Translations under genes and position numbers: made by a program | Shown here: in pieces, positions 47,135 to 56,891 of the stretch | Layout of the letters: each line of letters opens with the position of its first letter | Numbering within the stretch: position 1 is the first letter of the stretch | Assembly (NCBI GenBank): GCA_947627595.1 | Contig: CANQWQ010000001.1 | Coordinates: 158,332-222,331, forward strand | Length of the DNA: 64,000 nt | DNA from: an uncultured Clostridia bacterium | GTDB lineage: Bacteria > Bacillota > Clostridia > TANB77 > CAG-508 | Direction: 5' to 3' | Notes under the pieces: model-generated | The model's database searches: none | Seen by the model: the letters and a program-made list of their open reading frames with translations, nothing else | What the model was told of the DNA's origin: nothing

Positions 47135-50100
47135 TTATAAAACATATTTCTTAATTAGAATTACACCTGTAGCTAAAATCATTAAGAATGCTGTTGGTAA
47201 GATGATATATGGTTGATCATCTAAACCTGTTGTAATACCAACCCAAACTGGTGCATCATCTTGATCATCTTCTTTTGGATTGTTATTTCCTGGTGTTGAA
47301 TCAACGTCATCTGAATCATATGGGTTCCAATCTTCAGTAATTTCAGCAACGTTATCAAATTCACCTATGTTTTCAGCACTTTGTACCCAATCAAGAACTA
47401 CTTCTATTTGAGCACTTTCACCTGGTTTTAATAATGTTTTTGCTAAAGCATTTGTTTTAATTACTCCATCAGAAACTTCTGTCCAATCAGGGTTTGCTTC
47501 TTTATTAAATCTTAATCCATTTGGAATTCTATCAGTAACTTCTGTAGCATATCCTTCAATCTCGCCTTGATTTGTTACTTTAACATTGTAAACGAATTGA
47601 ATTGTAGTTTGATTAATGCTCTTTCTGTGAATTTCAACTTTTAATCCATCACCTGTGATTTCTTTTCTATCACCGTTTGTAGTAACAATAGCTTTGTTTA
47701 ATGTTTTTTCTAATGCTAAATCAAAGTATTTAACATATACATTTTCTCTATCGATATCATCTTCATCAGGATTGTTATTTCCTGGTGTTGAGTCAGAGTC
47801 TTGAATATCTTTTCCTTCTGAATCAGTATTTTTAGTGATTTCTGCAATATTTATTAATGTTCTCTTTTCTGAAGTAATTGTTTTATCGATTGCACTTTCA
47901 TCAACTTTAAATACTAATTTAACATCTTTATATAATAATGTTGTTCCATCAAATTTTCCAATTAAGTTTGAGTCAGAACTTTCTTTTGAAAGATAAGTTG
48001 TTCTAACTTCAACTGCTTGATCTGGATCTGTAGTTTTGTTTCCAGAGTTATCATACATTTCCCAACCATATTCTTTGTTTGTATCATTTTCTGGAACAAA
48101 AGTAAGTCCGTTTGGAATATTATCTCTTATTTCAGCAGCATATCCATCGATATCGCCTTCATTATATACTCTAATTGTATATGTGATTAAATCTCCATTA
48201 CCAACATATAATGGTGTTGATTTTGGATGAGTATATTTAATTTGTCCGTTTGTTGAAGATACAACAGGTTCTCTGTCAGTAACTTCATCATTATTTAATC
48301 CTGAGATGAATTTTTGAAGTGCTAAGTCAAAATTTTCTTTTCCTGTCTTAACTACATCATAATCATCATCATCTTCATTTCCTGTTGTATATTTATCTGG
48401 ATCAATGTCATCTCCTGGTGTAGAATCTTTTCCAGGTGTTCTATCTGTTTCAACAGGGTTTTTATCTTTATCTTTTTCAGCTGTTATAGCTGCGATATTT
48501 TTCAATGTCATTTCATCTTCAGTTACAACTATAAATGAAACTTGAACATCTTTATATGATAATGTTGTTCCATCAAAAGCTTTAATTAAGTTTGATGTAC
48601 TTGTTTCAGATGAAGCAAGTGCTGATGATGTAATTTTGCTTTGTCCAAGAACTACATCAACATTATCTAAATCATCAATATCTACGAAATCAGATTTGCT
48701 TAAATTGCTTGTTCCGTTTCTTACGCTAGATAATTTAACTGATTTACTATCATTTGAAATTTTCCAACGATTATCATAATTTGTTTTATAATTTACTAGG
48801 AAGCCTAAGCCTTCTGGAATGTAATCCATAATTTCTTCGGCATATCCATCAACTTCACCTTCATTATATACTCTAAGTGTAAATGTAACTATATCACCAG
48901 TTTCAACTTGTACTGGGCTCTTTGTTGTTGTATATTCTGCATCTTCTTTTCCATTTTTTAATGGTTCTACATCTACTTTTGGAGCACGGTTTTGATCTTC
49001 TTTATTTATTGAAGAAATAAATTTTTGTAAGCTTAAATCAAATTGTTTTCCAGCGATAACTACTTTTTCAAAGTCGTCATCATCTTCTAATCCTTTGTAA
49101 TGGTAATTTGTATCTGATAAATCATCTTTATTTGATTTATTTCCTTTATAACTATCTGTAATTGTACTTGGATCGATTGAGTTCTCTTTTGAATCTCTAT
49201 CTGTTCCATTATCTAATAAAATTTCTGCTACATTTGTTAAAGTTAATCCTTCATCAAGGTTATCTTTTACTAAACATTCTAATTGAACTTTTTCATAAGA
49301 AATTGTTTTAGTTGTTTTATCAAATGCTTTTATTGTTTTATCTGCTAAATGTTTGTTAACAAGTTTATCATTTTCTACTTCCCAGTTAGCATTAGAGTTA
49401 ATTGTACTTTGATCATTACTAATTACTTCTAAACCGTCTGGTAAGTAATCAACTATTTCTTTAACTTGTGCATCAACATTTCCTTCGTTATATATTCTAA
49501 ATTCAAATACTATTTTATCACCAGGTTTAACTGTGACTGGAGATTTAGCATGGTGATAATCAGCTGTTTTAACAGTTCCATCAGCTAATTTACTTAAACT
49601 ATCTTGAGTTGGAGTTGGAACTCTTCCTGATGTAGCTACACCATTAACTGAAACTATGAATTTTCTTAAAGCTAAGTCATATCCGTTTTCTTCTTCAGTT
49701 ATTAAAACTACTGGTTGAAGAGTATTGTCATCATCTTCTGAGTCTTCAGCATTATCTTTTTCGCCAGTCCATAAGCTTAAATGTCTATTATTTGGATTGA
49801 TGTTTTCTGTTTCATAATTTGCAGAAGTTTCAGCATCATCTATTAAATATTGGTAAAGAGTTTTTGCAAATCCTTGTCTTACTTCTTCTAAAGATTGTGC
49901 TTCTTTACTCATCTCGAACTTGCCTTCTTCATTTACAGTAGGTTCCATTTTTTTAACTTTAATATCACCTAATTCATCATATGATGTTGAACGATAATGA
50001 TTTTCTTTAGTTCCTGCTTTAGTTTCTCCAGGATTTGAAGTTGTGTTTTCACTTTCAGTTGTACCTTTTAAAGATTTCTCTGAATTTGTAAAATACCAAA

Positions 50101-50719
50101 TTGCCCATTGTTGAACAACTTCAATATCATCATCAGTTAAAACTGTTTTAATATATTCTAAAGTTGTTGGTGGTTCTGTATCTTGACTTTCTTCAATTGT
50201 ATCAGCAAATACTTCTGAAAGATATGTATCTTTATAATTTGTATTTAATTTTTTAGCATATATATTATTTAATAAATACATTAAAGAATTAAATTTTTCT
50301 TCAGTTAATCCGATAGAATCAGCCCATTCTTTAACTTTCTCATCATTATAATCTGTTAAATCATCAGCAACTTTTGTATATTTGTATCCAGATGATGTAA
50401 TTGAAAATGATTTTTCAGCATTTAAACAATAAAATGTATCTAAATATTCACTATCTCCTGATTGAACTATTTTTAATACATTAACATTATTAATACTGTA
50501 TTCATATTTGTTTTCATCATATTGTTCACCATGTAACTGAGTTGAACCAATGTTGGTAGATTCTTTTCCTCCTTCGCGAAGTGGAATTGTTTCTAGGCTA
50601 GCTTGTGAATCACTATTTGTTAATTTAGTAACGGCTAAAACATTAGATGCCATAGGCATTAACAAAGTAATTATACATAGCCAAGCAAGTAATACTTTTC
50701 CTATTCTTTTACCAGTCAT
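47135..50719 (-). CDS. Large repeat surface protein with C-terminal membrane anchor
   Basis: 1194 residues. Signal peptide (about 8-29), an N-terminal domain of about 320 residues, then four tandem repeats of roughly 170-230 residues. Each begins FDLALQKFIS or similar and contains GEVDGYAEEIMDYIPEGL-like DUF11-type motifs and a DSTPGNNNPDEDD-like acidic linker. The C-terminal hydrophobic segment (about 1168-1190) ends in KKYVL. There is no LPxTG motif. The conserved Asp and Lys positions suggest DUF11/isopeptide-forming beta domains, as in Clostridial adhesins. Probably a stalk-like adhesin. Own strong promoter at 50824-50852. Confidence 0.8.
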   Translation of the reverse strand: MTGKRIGKVLLAWLCIITLLMPMASNVLAVTKLTNSDSQASLETIPLREGGKESTNIGSTQLHGEQYDENKYEYSINNVNVLKIVQSGDSEYLDTFYCLNAEKSFSITSSGYKYTKVADDLTDYNDEKVKEWADSIGLTEEKFNSLMYLLNNIYAKKLNTNYKDTYLSEVFADTIEESQDTEPPTTLEYIKTVLTDDDIEVVQQWAIWYFTNSEKSLKGTTESENTTSNPGETKAGTKENHYRSTSYDELGDIKVKKMEPTVNEEGKFEMSKEAQSLEEVRQGFAKTLYQYLIDDAETSANYETENINPNNRHLSLWTGEKDNAEDSEDDDNTLQPVVLITEEENGYDLALRKFIVSVNGVATSGRVPTPTQDSLSKLADGTVKTADYHHAKSPVTVKPGDKIVFEFRIYNEGNVDAQVKEIVDYLPDGLEVISNDQSTINSNANWEVENDKLVNKHLADKTIKAFDKTTKTISYEKVQLECLVKDNLDEGLTLTNVAEILLDNGTDRDSKENSIDPSTITDSYKGNKSNKDDLSDTNYHYKGLEDDDDFEKVVIAGKQFDLSLQKFISSINKEDQNRAPKVDVEPLKNGKEDAEYTTTKSPVQVETGDIVTFTLRVYNEGEVDGYAEEIMDYIPEGLGFLVNYKTNYDNRWKISNDSKSVKLSSVRNGTSNLSKSDFVDIDDLDNVDVVLGQSKITSSALASSETSTSNLIKAFDGTTLSYKDVQVSFIVVTEDEMTLKNIAAITAEKDKDKNPVETDRTPGKDSTPGDDIDPDKYTTGNEDDDDYDVVKTGKENFDLALQKFISGLNNDEVTDREPVVSSTNGQIKYTHPKSTPLYVGNGDLITYTIRVYNEGDIDGYAAEIRDNIPNGLTFVPENDTNKEYGWEMYDNSGNKTTDPDQAVEVRTTYLSKESSDSNLIGKFDGTTLLYKDVKLVFKVDESAIDKTITSEKRTLINIAEITKNTDSEGKDIQDSDSTPGNNNPDEDDIDRENVYVKYFDLALEKTLNKAIVTTNGDRKEITGDGLKVEIHRKSINQTTIQFVYNVKVTNQGEIEGYATEVTDRIPNGLRFNKEANPDWTEVSDGVIKTNALAKTLLKPGESAQIEVVLDWVQSAENIGEFDNVAEITEDWNPYDSDDVDSTPGNNNPKEDDQDDAPVWVGITTGLDDQPYIILPTAFLMILATGVILIKKYVL

Positions 50720-50823
50720 ACTTTTACCATCCTTTTTCTATATCAAAATTTCTTAATCTCTAAGGGTTTGATTAATTTTCACATCCAATTAGACGGACGT
50801 TCCCTATAATAACCGATATTGAT

Positions 50824-50852
50824 ATTATAAAACATTTCTTCAAGAAAATCAA
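50824..50852 (-). promoter_or_regulatory. Promoter of the large surface-protein gene
   Basis: -35 TTGATT (50852-50847), 17-base spacer, -10 TATAAT (50829-50824), about 100 bases of leader. The 388-base divergent gap 50720-51107 also holds the promoter of the 51108 gene; nothing else is recognised in it. Confidence 0.6.
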
Positions 50853-51011
50853 CATAAAATTCAAAACTTTTTGCTTTTTTTACTATTTTTTAGCCCTTTT
50901 TCGGTTATTATTAATTTTTAATTACATTATTTTATATATTATGTAACATTCTGTTAACGTTTTGTAACAATGGTTTGCTGTCTTTTGCCTTTGCAATTTT
51001 TTATGTAAATC

Positions 51012-51040
51012 TTGCTTTTTTCTTGGCTTTATGCTATAAT
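51012..51040 (+). promoter_or_regulatory. Promoter of the 51108 coiled-coil gene
   Basis: -35 TTGCTT (51012-51017), 17-base spacer, -10 TATAAT (51035-51040), AGGAGG ribosome site before ATG 51108. Confidence 0.65.
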
Positions 51041-51107
51041 TAGAACATAGGGGCTACAAAAATAATAATTCAATATATAGATTTTATATTAATAGGAGGA
51101 AAAAAAT

Positions 51108-52811
51108 ATGCCAGATAAATTCAGAGCGCCAAGAGAAAATGCTTCACATAGAAAAATTAGAAGTAGCAAGGATCTTATAGAAGAGCAAGAATTAAAAGAA
51201 GCAGAACTTTTAGAGCATAAAAGTTTTATTGAAAATGAAGCTGATATAACAAAGGTTATAAAACTTGTCCCAGCAGAACAAATGGACTTAGCTGAACATT
51301 ATGCTTCTATTCCAGGTGTTAGTATTAGCCCAGATGTTAAGCAATTCTGGGACTCACAACAACAAAAATACGATAGTCTTAATATGGATGAATCTAAAAA
51401 CGAATATCTAAGTGCTGTTAGGGACATGCAACAAACTAGAGATGCTTTATTTGATAAATTGCGTAATACTCAAGGTAAAAATAATATTGAAAGAAGAAGA
51501 CGTGATGCTAGAGAAGCTTATGAAAATGCTAAAAGAAGTCTTCGTAGTACTCAAAATGAAATAGGTCCATTCGAAACCATTCTTTTTGCAATGGTTGGTG
51601 AAACAGAAAAATATGAAAAATTGCAACAAGCTTATGCTGGTGTTAGAAAAGCCAAAAGAGCTATGAAAGATATAGAAGAAGATTTAGCTGTTTATCAAGA
51701 AAGAAATGATGAATATCGTGCAAAAATTACTATGTGTGAGAAAAGAATGCAATCAGCTCGTGATAATATTAAAACTAAATTAGCAAAAGCTAAAGATATT
51801 GATGAATCTTCTAAGGAAGGTGCTGCAAAACTAGAAGCTCAATATAAAGTTATTCAACAATATCAAGCAATTCAAAAATTCAAAAAAGAAATAACTGATT
51901 CTGGTAAAAAAGTTGCTGTTTACAATGTATTAGGTAGAGATTCTGAATTGGTTCAAAATTTAGAGAATTTACCAGATAATTTAACAGCTGATGCTTTAGT
52001 AGTTTCAATGGAAAACCCACTAACTTTGGATAAATTTAATATTAATAAAGAAAAAATAGAACAAGTTCATAAAGAAATTGAAGATTTAAAAGGTAAATTA
52101 CCACCTGAAGCGCAAAAGAATTTACAAGATGGAATGGATATTGCAAAACTTAAAGCAGATTATTTAACTGTAGATGGCCAAAATATTACTGAAGTTGCTA
52201 CTGTTGAAGCTGCAAGAGGTCTTGCTGATAAAATTAAGCAAGAAGAGGCTAAAGGAAATTTATCTCCAGATGATGCAGAAAGATTTAAAAGACAACGTGA
52301 ATTTTTAGAGTTAAAAGCAAAAGATTTAGAATGTGTTGCAAAAATCAATGAAAAGCTTCAAAACTTTGATCCTAGCGATCCTCAAAAAGTTGCTGAATTA
52401 CAAGCCTTAAAAGAAGCTCATCAAATGATTCAAGAACAATTACAATCAAGTGAATATCAACAAATTTTAAACACTCTTGACAGTATTGAACAAAAACAAC
52501 AAGAAGAAGAAAGCTTAAAGCGTGATGCTAAAGCAGGTCAAGCATTAGCAAGTATACCTGATGTATATAAAGGATTAAGTGAATCAAGTCTTATATATGC
52601 TAATAATGAAACAATTGCTCATAAAATTCTTTCAATTGTTAAAGAAATAACTGATGATAGAAAAAAAGATTTGAAAGAAAGGAAAGATAAAAGAGCAATA
52701 GAACAAGGAAAAGATCCAGAAGGATTGCCAGAACCAAAACAAGATGATGACAAAAAAGGACATAATGGACAAGGACATGAAGAACAAGATGATGAAGAAC
52801 CAGAGTTATAA
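51108..52811 (+). CDS. Long coiled-coil protein of unknown function
   Basis: 567 residues, no signal peptide. Long Lys/Glu/Gln-rich helices: clear coiled coil from about 95 to 265 and again from about 310 to 470. A possible short hydrophobic stretch (IGPFETILFAMVG) lies near 150. The last 40 residues are hydrophilic (KQDDDKKGHNGQGHEEQDDEE) and probably disordered. No domain recognised. Strong promoter and ribosome site suggest high expression. Convergent with the CAP-domain gene across a shared terminator. Confidence 0.6.
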   Translation: MPDKFRAPRENASHRKIRSSKDLIEEQELKEAELLEHKSFIENEADITKVIKLVPAEQMDLAEHYASIPGVSISPDVKQFWDSQQQKYDSLNMDESKNEYLSAVRDMQQTRDALFDKLRNTQGKNNIERRRRDAREAYENAKRSLRSTQNEIGPFETILFAMVGETEKYEKLQQAYAGVRKAKRAMKDIEEDLAVYQERNDEYRAKITMCEKRMQSARDNIKTKLAKAKDIDESSKEGAAKLEAQYKVIQQYQAIQKFKKEITDSGKKVAVYNVLGRDSELVQNLENLPDNLTADALVVSMENPLTLDKFNINKEKIEQVHKEIEDLKGKLPPEAQKNLQDGMDIAKLKADYLTVDGQNITEVATVEAARGLADKIKQEEAKGNLSPDDAERFKRQREFLELKAKDLECVAKINEKLQNFDPSDPQKVAELQALKEAHQMIQEQLQSSEYQQILNTLDSIEQKQQEEESLKRDAKAGQALASIPDVYKGLSESSLIYANNETIAHKILSIVKEITDDRKKDLKERKDKRAIEQGKDPEGLPEPKQDDDKKGHNGQGHEEQDDEEPEL

Positions 52812-52827
52812 AGTAAATAACTTAGAA

Positions 52828-52858
52828 AGAAACCCTTTTGAAAAAGGGTTTCTTTTAT
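52828..52858. terminator. Bidirectional terminator
   Basis: Stem AGAAACCCTTTT with its complement and T runs; serves the convergent 51108 and 52855 genes. Confidence 0.8.
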
Positions 52859-53667
52859 TTTTTAACAAAAACTTCTACAAAGATTTTTCCATAAGTAGAA
52901 CTTTCAGCTATTGCTACTCCAGTAAATTCAAATTCACTATTCAAAATATTAGTTTTATGGCTTTCAGAATTTATCCAAGCTTCAACAGCTCCTTTTAAGT
53001 TTTGATTTCCAGCAATATTTTCTTGAACTTTTGTAAATTGAATATTAAAGCTTTTAAGCATATCATTTATAGTTCCATATGATGGTGATTTATGTGAAAA
53101 ATATTCATTTCTCACTAAATCTTGTGCTTTAAGTCTTGCGACATTTTGAATTTCATTATCAATTTTTAACTCTGACAATCCATTATTTTTTCTATTTTCA
53201 TTTATCAGATTTAAAAATTCTGTTTCTTCTTGAGTAAGTTCTATATTATCTATATATTCACTAGTTTGGTTCTCAGATCCAATCGTATCAAGAGTTTCAC
53301 TAGTTTCAATATTTTCTAAAGTTTTAGTTTCTAAGTATTCTTCAAATTCTTCTTCACTATAGACAGGTTCTATATATTGACTTGAAACCGCTCCAACTAG
53401 ATTTTCAAGTGTTTGAATTATATACCAGTCCCCCACTTTTGCAAAAACATTTATATAATCTCCATTACTCAGTTTTCCAACTTTATTATAATTAGTCCCA
53501 GGTCCACATCTTATATTTAAACTAGATTTTGTCTGAACTTTCCCATATTTAAAATCTAAATTTTCATAAGTGTATGCTGAAACTGTGTAAATATAAGAAA
53601 AAATCAAAATAACAATTAAAGTAAAACTTATGATAAGAAACTTATTTCTTTTCAAAAAATTTCTCAT
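52855..53667 (-). CDS. SH3b and CAP/SCP-domain secreted protein
   Basis: 270 residues. Signal anchor (about 10-30), SH3b domain (about 40-100; LNIRCGPGTNYNKVGKLSNGDYI), an acidic Thr/Glu linker, and a C-terminal CAP domain (about 148-268) with LNLINENRKNNGL, YFSHKSPSYGT (conserved His), and ESHKTNILN. Such YkwD-type proteins are secreted and wall-associated in spore formers; role unclear. The gene is 60 bases after the DD-carboxypeptidase gene. Confidence 0.9.
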   Translation of the reverse strand: MRNFLKRNKFLIISFTLIVILIFSYIYTVSAYTYENLDFKYGKVQTKSSLNIRCGPGTNYNKVGKLSNGDYINVFAKVGDWYIIQTLENLVGAVSSQYIEPVYSEEEFEEYLETKTLENIETSETLDTIGSENQTSEYIDNIELTQEETEFLNLINENRKNNGLSELKIDNEIQNVARLKAQDLVRNEYFSHKSPSYGTINDMLKSFNIQFTKVQENIAGNQNLKGAVEAWINSESHKTNILNSEFEFTGVAIAESSTYGKIFVEVFVKK

Positions 53668-53727
53668 AGATAATCCTCCTAAAATAATTTGATTGGATTA
53701 TTACCTAGATTTTTTACTTATATTCAA

Positions 53728-54903
53728 TTAAATCGAGAAAAATGTTTTATATTTTTCAACAAAAACTTTTAGATAATCTTTAATTTCTGTCTTTTTAATC
53801 TCGTTTTCTAAATAAACATCAATTTCATACAAAATTTTATCATCACAAATAAGTCGAATTTTTCCAATTACAAAACCACTTTTTATAGGTGCCTCAATTT
53901 TATTAAAACAATAAATCGAAGTTTTTAAATTTTTGAATTTGTTTTTGTCTATAGGACAAATATAATTTTCTCTTTTTTTATAATTAATATTTAATTTGTC
54001 TAGGGATTTCAATACTTTGATTTTTTGAATCTTTTTATAATTATTAAATATATTTTCAATTTCTTTTTCTGTATCTACCATTTTAAAATGTGAAAAAACA
54101 TATTCAATAACTTTTTTACTATCTTCTCCCCTCATAATTTTTGTGTCAGCACCTAGAACAACAACTATTATATCTAAATTTCCTCTTTTACAAGCTGAAA
54201 CTAAACATCTGCCAGCATTTCCTGTAAAGCCTGTTTTTACTCCATATAATCCATTTACATTTCCTAATAATTCATTTGTTGAATTTAGAATTCTTTTATT
54301 ATTTCCTACCATAACTGAAATTTCTTTTGTTCCAACTATCTTTAAAAATGTTTCATTTTTCAAAGCATAATTAGCTAAAATCGCTAAATCATAGGCTGTT
54401 GTATAATGATTATCATCATCTAATCCATGTGGAGTTACAAAATTGCTATTTTTAAGACCTATTTCTTTTGCTTTTTGATTCATAATATTGCTAAATTCTT
54501 CTACACTACCTGCAACATGTTCTGCAAGTGCCACAGCTGTATCGTTCCCAGACCTTAGTAATAAACCATATAAAAGACTTTCAACTGTTATTTTTTGATT
54601 TTCTTTTATTCCTAATGTTGATCCTCCCGTATTTGAAGCTCTTCTTGAAATTGTAACTTTGTCTTGTAGATTACATCTTTCTATTACTATTATTCCAGTA
54701 AGAATCTTTGTTGTTGAAGCCATTGCGCATTTTGTATATCCATCTTTTTCATATAAAACACTGCCTGTTGTTCGTTCTATGCAAATTATATGTTTTGAAT
54801 TAGTTTCTAAATCTTCTTCAGTTTGAGCAAAACTATAATTATCATAGAAAAATAAAGAAACACAAATTATTATCATAATTAAGGAACAAAGTCTTTTCAT
54901 CAT
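53728..54903 (-). CDS. D-alanyl-D-alanine carboxypeptidase (S11/DacF-type)
   Basis: 391 residues. Signal peptide (about 1-26); SxxK motif MASTTKIL with nucleophile Ser near 63, SGN in LRSGNDTA near 118, and KTG in GVKTGFTGNAG near 223. The C-terminal beta-domain completes a low-molecular-weight PBP. Trims pentapeptide stems; the DacF branch acts in sporulation, but the exact branch cannot be fixed from motifs. Two adjacent ATGs; either could start. Confidence 0.9.
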   Translation of the reverse strand: MMKRLCSLIMIIICVSLFFYDNYSFAQTEEDLETNSKHIICIERTTGSVLYEKDGYTKCAMASTTKILTGIIVIERCNLQDKVTISRRASNTGGSTLGIKENQKITVESLLYGLLLRSGNDTAVALAEHVAGSVEEFSNIMNQKAKEIGLKNSNFVTPHGLDDDNHYTTAYDLAILANYALKNETFLKIVGTKEISVMVGNNKRILNSTNELLGNVNGLYGVKTGFTGNAGRCLVSACKRGNLDIIVVVLGADTKIMRGEDSKKVIEYVFSHFKMVDTEKEIENIFNNYKKIQKIKVLKSLDKLNINYKKRENYICPIDKNKFKNLKTSIYCFNKIEAPIKSGFVIGKIRLICDDKILYEIDVYLENEIKKTEIKDYLKVFVEKYKTFFSI

Positions 54904-55020
54904 TTCACCTACTTACATTTAATATCTATGATAAAATATGTGTATTTTTCTATTTTAGAACAATTTTGGGAAAAGGGTGGGAAATGGCGACTGTCCCTTT
55001 TTCTCATTTTTACATACAAA

Positions 55021-55049
55021 AAGCAGTAAGCTTTAATAGCTTACTGCTT
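55021..55049 (-). terminator. Terminator of rpsU
   Basis: Stem AAGCAGTAAGC with its complement around TATTAAA, followed on the minus strand by a T run. Confidence 0.85.
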
Positions 55050-55059
55050 AATTTGTTAA

Positions 55060-55230
55060 TTAAAATTTTCTTTTTCTAGCGGCTTCTGACTTCTTTTTTC
55101 TTTTAACGCTTGGTTTTTCATAATGTTCTCTTTTTCTAACCTCTTGTAAAACACCGTTTCTAGCGCATTGTCTTTTAAATCTTTTTAATGCATCTTCTAT
55201 ATTACCGTTATTTACTTTAACCTCTGACAT
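55060..55230 (-). CDS. rpsU: 30S ribosomal protein S21
   Basis: 56 residues. [20 protein letters not shown] at the N-terminus and [18 protein letters not shown] at the C-terminus are diagnostic. The start is ATG 55230 behind a strong GGGGGG site; an upstream in-frame ATG (55263) would add eleven unlikely residues. Own near-consensus promoter just downstream of prs, and a terminator directly after the gene. Confidence 0.96.
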   Translation of the reverse strand: MSEVKVNNGNIEDALKRFKRQCARNGVLQEVRKREHYEKPSVKRKKKSEAARKRKF

Positions 55231-55327
55231 TATATTTTCCCCCCCTTCGAAGTACAAAACCAATTTTGTGGGATATTTCTTTCTTTAAAGATGTTTAAAA
55301 TAGTAGAAACATCTCTAACTGCTACCT

Positions 55328-55357
55328 ATTATACATTATGTTTGTACAACTTGTCAA
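55328..55357 (-). promoter_or_regulatory. Promoter of rpsU
   Basis: -35 TTGACA (55357-55352), 18-base spacer, -10 TATAAT (55333-55328). A 7-bp hairpin (55290-55313) lies in the leader. Confidence 0.7.
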
Positions 55358-55373
55358 TAGCTAATTTACTGAT

Positions 55374-56315
55374 TTATTCAAATAATTCACCAATTGAAGT
55401 AGCTTCGTTAATTCTTTTCATAGCTTCTCCAAATAGCTCTGACAACGAAACAACCACTATTTTATCTACTTTTTTATGTGAAGGTAAAGGAACTGTATTA
55501 GTCATAACAAGCTCTTTCAAGTCTGATTTTTTTATTCTATCTATTGCAGGTCCAGATAAAATTCCATGTGTACAACCAACATAAACATCTTTAGCGCCAG
55601 CTGATTTAAGGATTCTAACTGTCTCCATAATTGAGCCTGCTGTATCTACCTCATCATCAAATATTAAAGCATTTTTTTCTTTTATTTCTCCAATAACATG
55701 TGTAGCAATTGCATTGTCATCATTTCCGTCTCTTCTTTTGTCTATTAAAGCTATAGGGCAATTAAAATGTTTTGCGTATTTATAAGCTTTTTTAGAACTT
55801 CCGGCATCTGTCGCAACAACTACCTTATCATCTATATCTTTTGAATCAAAATATCTTTGAAGATGATTTTGACCTGTAATTACATCACAATTTATATTAA
55901 AATATGCCTGAATTGCAGGGTTATGTAAGTCACAAGTAAGCACTCTTGAAACTCCAGCAGCTTCTATCATTTGTGCTAATAGCTTAGCTGTAACTGGAAC
56001 TCTAGGTTGATCTTTTTTGTCTGTTCTAGAATATAAGTAATATGGTAAAACTAATGTAATTCTTCTAGCTGCAGCCCTTTTTATTGCATCTACCATAATT
56101 AACATTTCCATAATTCTTTCATTTACAGGTGGCTCAGTTGTTTGAACAACGAAAACGTCTTTTTCTCTAACAGTTTCTAGTATTTGTACGAAATTGTTAT
56201 CATTTTGGAATTTCTGTCTAGTAACTTTTCCTAGGTCTAATCCTAAATAATCACATATTTCCTTAGTAAATTTTTCTGCTGATTCGCTAGCTGCAAATAC
56301 TATCATGTCTTTCAT
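55374..56315 (-). CDS. prs: Ribose-phosphate pyrophosphokinase
   Basis: 313 residues. Makes PRPP from ribose 5-phosphate and ATP for nucleotide, histidine and tryptophan synthesis. Flexible-loop region YYLYSRTDKKDQPRVP near 95, VLTCDLHNPAIQ near 125, VVATDAGSSKKA, and the PRPP loop FDDEVDTAGSIMET near 215. Follows nrdG by 12 bases; likely the end of the nrdD-nrdG-prs transcription unit. Confidence 0.95.
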   Translation of the reverse strand: MKDMIVFAASESAEKFTKEICDYLGLDLGKVTRQKFQNDNNFVQILETVREKDVFVVQTTEPPVNERIMEMLIMVDAIKRAAARRITLVLPYYLYSRTDKKDQPRVPVTAKLLAQMIEAAGVSRVLTCDLHNPAIQAYFNINCDVITGQNHLQRYFDSKDIDDKVVVATDAGSSKKAYKYAKHFNCPIALIDKRRDGNDDNAIATHVIGEIKEKNALIFDDEVDTAGSIMETVRILKSAGAKDVYVGCTHGILSGPAIDRIKKSDLKELVMTNTVPLPSHKKVDKIVVVSLSELFGEAMKRINEATSIGELFE

Positions 56316-56327
56316 TTTAATACCTCC

Positions 56328-56879
56328 CTAAAATATTGAATTGTATCTTAGTTCGTCACCAAATTTCATTGTGACCAAAGAATTTGTTTCTAAACTCTTT
56401 TGTACATCAACTTTTCTTTGATTATATGATCCACGAAATTTCAAGTCAGTTAGCTTTTTTTCTTCAACAAACTGTCCATCAACAACTACATCTATTTTTT
56501 TCAAGAAATCTTTCGTAAAGTCAAACTTAGAAACCATGTTTCCAAGCACGTCCTTTTCAAAATCATATCCTGTGTAACACCAAATATTTTTATCTGGAAA
56601 TTTCTCTTTTACCTTATTTACAAGTGGAACAAGACCTTTCTGATTAACAAGTTCTAAAGGTTCACCACCTAAAATGGAAAGTCCTGAAATATAGTCATTA
56701 TCCATTAAATCAATAATATAATCTATATCTTTTTCAGTAAATTCTCTTCCATAATCGAAGTTCCAAGCTTGTGGGTTGTGGCACCCTTTACAATGAAAGT
56801 GACAGCCACTAACATAGATTGAAACTCTGGCGCCTTCGCCGTCTTGGATATCTAGTTCCTTGATATCAGCCACTTTCAC
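56328..56879 (-). CDS. nrdG: Anaerobic ribonucleotide reductase activating protein
   Basis: 183 residues. Radical-SAM activase of NrdD. CHFHCKGCHN (about 26-35) carries the CxxxCxxC cluster; SILGGEPLE near 68 is the usual SAM-binding motif. Twelve bases after nrdD. Intact and without in-frame CGG, unlike its substrate gene. Confidence 0.94.
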   Translation of the reverse strand: MKVADIKELDIQDGEGARVSIYVSGCHFHCKGCHNPQAWNFDYGREFTEKDIDYIIDLMDNDYISGLSILGGEPLELVNQKGLVPLVNKVKEKFPDKNIWCYTGYDFEKDVLGNMVSKFDFTKDFLKKIDVVVDGQFVEEKKLTDLKFRGSYNQRKVDVQKSLETNSLVTMKFGDELRYNSIF

Positions 56880-56891
56880 AATAAAATCCTC

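Noticed and set aside
50720-51107. A small gene in the 388-base divergent gap
   Set aside because: Only short frames without ribosome sites; the gap is accounted for by two promoters and leaders.
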